Shown: piece after piece, positions 4,707 through 5,530 of the stretch
How positions within the stretch are numbered: the stretch's first letter is position 1
Layout of the letters: every line of letters starts with the position of its first letter
Assembly: GCA_946183715.1 (NCBI GenBank)
Contig: CAMHDB010000132.1
Span: 1 to 5,530, forward strand
DNA from: an uncultured Oscillibacter sp.
GTDB taxonomy: Bacteria; Bacillota; Clostridia; Oscillospirales; Oscillospiraceae
Length of the DNA: 5,530 nucleotides
Direction: 5' to 3'
Notes under the pieces: generated by a model
Told to the model about the DNA's origin: nothing
Databases searched by the model: none
Seen by the model: only the letters and a program-made list of their open reading frames with translations
Translations under genes and position numbers: made by a program

Positions 4707-5530
4707 ATGGCTGACGAAATAAAAATTGTCCCCGGGGAGACGGAGACAAACCGGAATTTTATTCACGCGTTCATCGAGGAGGATATCGCCCCCGGCGGAC
4801 GCTTCGCGGGTATGACCGTACACACGCGCTTCCCGCCGGAACCCAACGGCTATCTGCATATCGGACACTGCAAGGCGCTGGTTATCAATTTCAGCACGGC
4901 GGAGAAGTTCGACGGGCTTTGCAATCTGCGCATGGACGACACCAACCCCACAAAGGAAGATGTCGAATTTGTCGAGGCCATTCAGGAGGACATTCACTGG
5001 CTGGGCTTCGACTGGGGCGACCGCTTCTTTTACGGCTCCGACTACTTCGAGGAGGACTATCGGCAGGCCGAACTTTTAATTCAAAAAGGCCTCGCGTATG
5101 TGTGCGAACTGACCCCGGAGGAGTTCAAAGAATACCGCGGGAGTGTGGGCGTCCCGGCGCGCAGTCCGTGGAGAGACCGCCCCGTTGAGGAAAGTCTGGA
5201 CTTGTTCCGGCGCATGCGCGCCGGGGAGTTCCCCGACGGCGCCATGACCCTCCGCGCCAAAATCGACCTAGCAAGCGGCAACTTCAATATGCGCGACCCG
5301 GTATTCTACCGAATCCGCCACACGAGCCACCATCGGCAGGGCGACAAGTGGTGCATTTATCCCATGTATGATTTCGCCCATCCGATTCAGGACGCCTTGG
5401 AGGGTATCACGCACAGTCTCTGCTCTCTGGAGTACGAGAACCACAGGCCGCTGTACGACTGGGTCGTCGAAAACTGCGATTTGCCGTCGAAACCGCGTCA
5501 AATCGAGTTCGCGCGCCTCGGGATTGACCA
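4707..5530 (+). CDS. glnS: Glutaminyl-tRNA synthetase, N-terminal half (cut by window end)
   Basis: The frame is open for 274 codons to the window edge, about half of the usual 550-residue enzyme. It charges tRNA-Gln with glutamine in the cytoplasm, making the transamidation route through Glu-tRNA-Gln unnecessary for this tRNA. The class I signature PPEPNGYLHIGH is at 43-54, with HIGH at 51-54. RMDDTNP (75-81) contains D77, which aligns with E. coli D66 for glutamine binding. ELTPEEFKEYRG, LRAKID, CIYPMYDF (the Tyr that aligns with E. coli Tyr211) and DALEGITHSLCSLE all follow in the order of E. coli GlnRS and separate it from bacterial GluRS. The KMSKR-type loop and anticodon-binding barrels lie beyond the window. 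An extension of about 10 residues precedes the conserved start of E. coli GlnRS. The gene is probably co-transcribed with the upstream genes. Confidence 0.95.
   Translation, partial: MADEIKIVPGETETNRNFIHAFIEEDIAPGGRFAGMTVHTRFPPEPNGYLHIGHCKALVINFSTAEKFDGLCNLRMDDTNPTKEDVEFVEAIQEDIHWLGFDWGDRFFYGSDYFEEDYRQAELLIQKGLAYVCELTPEEFKEYRGSVGVPARSPWRDRPVEESLDLFRRMRAGEFPDGAMTLRAKIDLASGNFNMRDPVFYRIRHTSHHRQGDKWCIYPMYDFAHPIQDALEGITHSLCSLEYENHRPLYDWVVENCDLPSKPRQIEFARLGID

Noticed and set aside
1..5530. CRISPR array, tRNA or rRNA gene, insertion sequence, phage or defence module
   Set aside because: I saw no regularly spaced repeats, cloverleaf-like sequence, transposase motif or terminal inverted repeats; nearly all DNA is explained by the listed genes.

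Overview
The window looks like chromosomal DNA of a GC-rich Clostridia-type Firmicute, possibly near the Oscillospiraceae/Ruminococcaceae. The reasons are strong AGGAGG ribosome binding sites about 7 nt from each start, the Firmicute-typical comEC-holA pair, and an RNase M5-type Toprim protein. A small protein resembling a Clostridia family of unknown function and a bacterial GlnRS also fit. The genus cannot be fixed from the sequence.

Layout. Positions 1-80 hold the first 26 codons of a leftward gene that runs off the window. It reads as the N-terminus of a membrane acyltransferase (acyltransferase-3/OafA-like) and is AT-rich, about 33% GC by hand count. Positions 81-383 are a divergent intergenic region with two near-consensus sigma-A promoters back to back, each with a TTGACA -35 box and a 17-bp spacer. 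One fires left into the acyltransferase gene and one fires right. The rightward promoter carries a dyad, ACACGG-N9-CCGTGT, between its -35 and -10 boxes, an A/T-rich UP-like tract upstream, and a phased decamer repeat in its leader.

From 384 to the right edge there is one tightly packed rightward gene string: comEC (DNA-uptake channel), holA (DNA polymerase III delta), a Toprim/RNase M5-like gene, an 83-codon gene of unknown function, and glnS (glutaminyl-tRNA synthetase, cut by the window end). Gaps are 11, 11, 53 and 18 nt. I see no terminator and no convincing internal promoter, so the genes are probably co-transcribed from the promoter at 265-293.

Functionally this is a housekeeping cluster: a clamp-loader subunit, a probable structural-RNA maturation nuclease and a tRNA synthetase, led by a ComEC homologue. 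I see no phage genes, transposase, CRISPR array or defence system. The least routine parts are the divergent control region, the compositionally different acyltransferase gene at the left edge, and the small uncharacterised gene before glnS.
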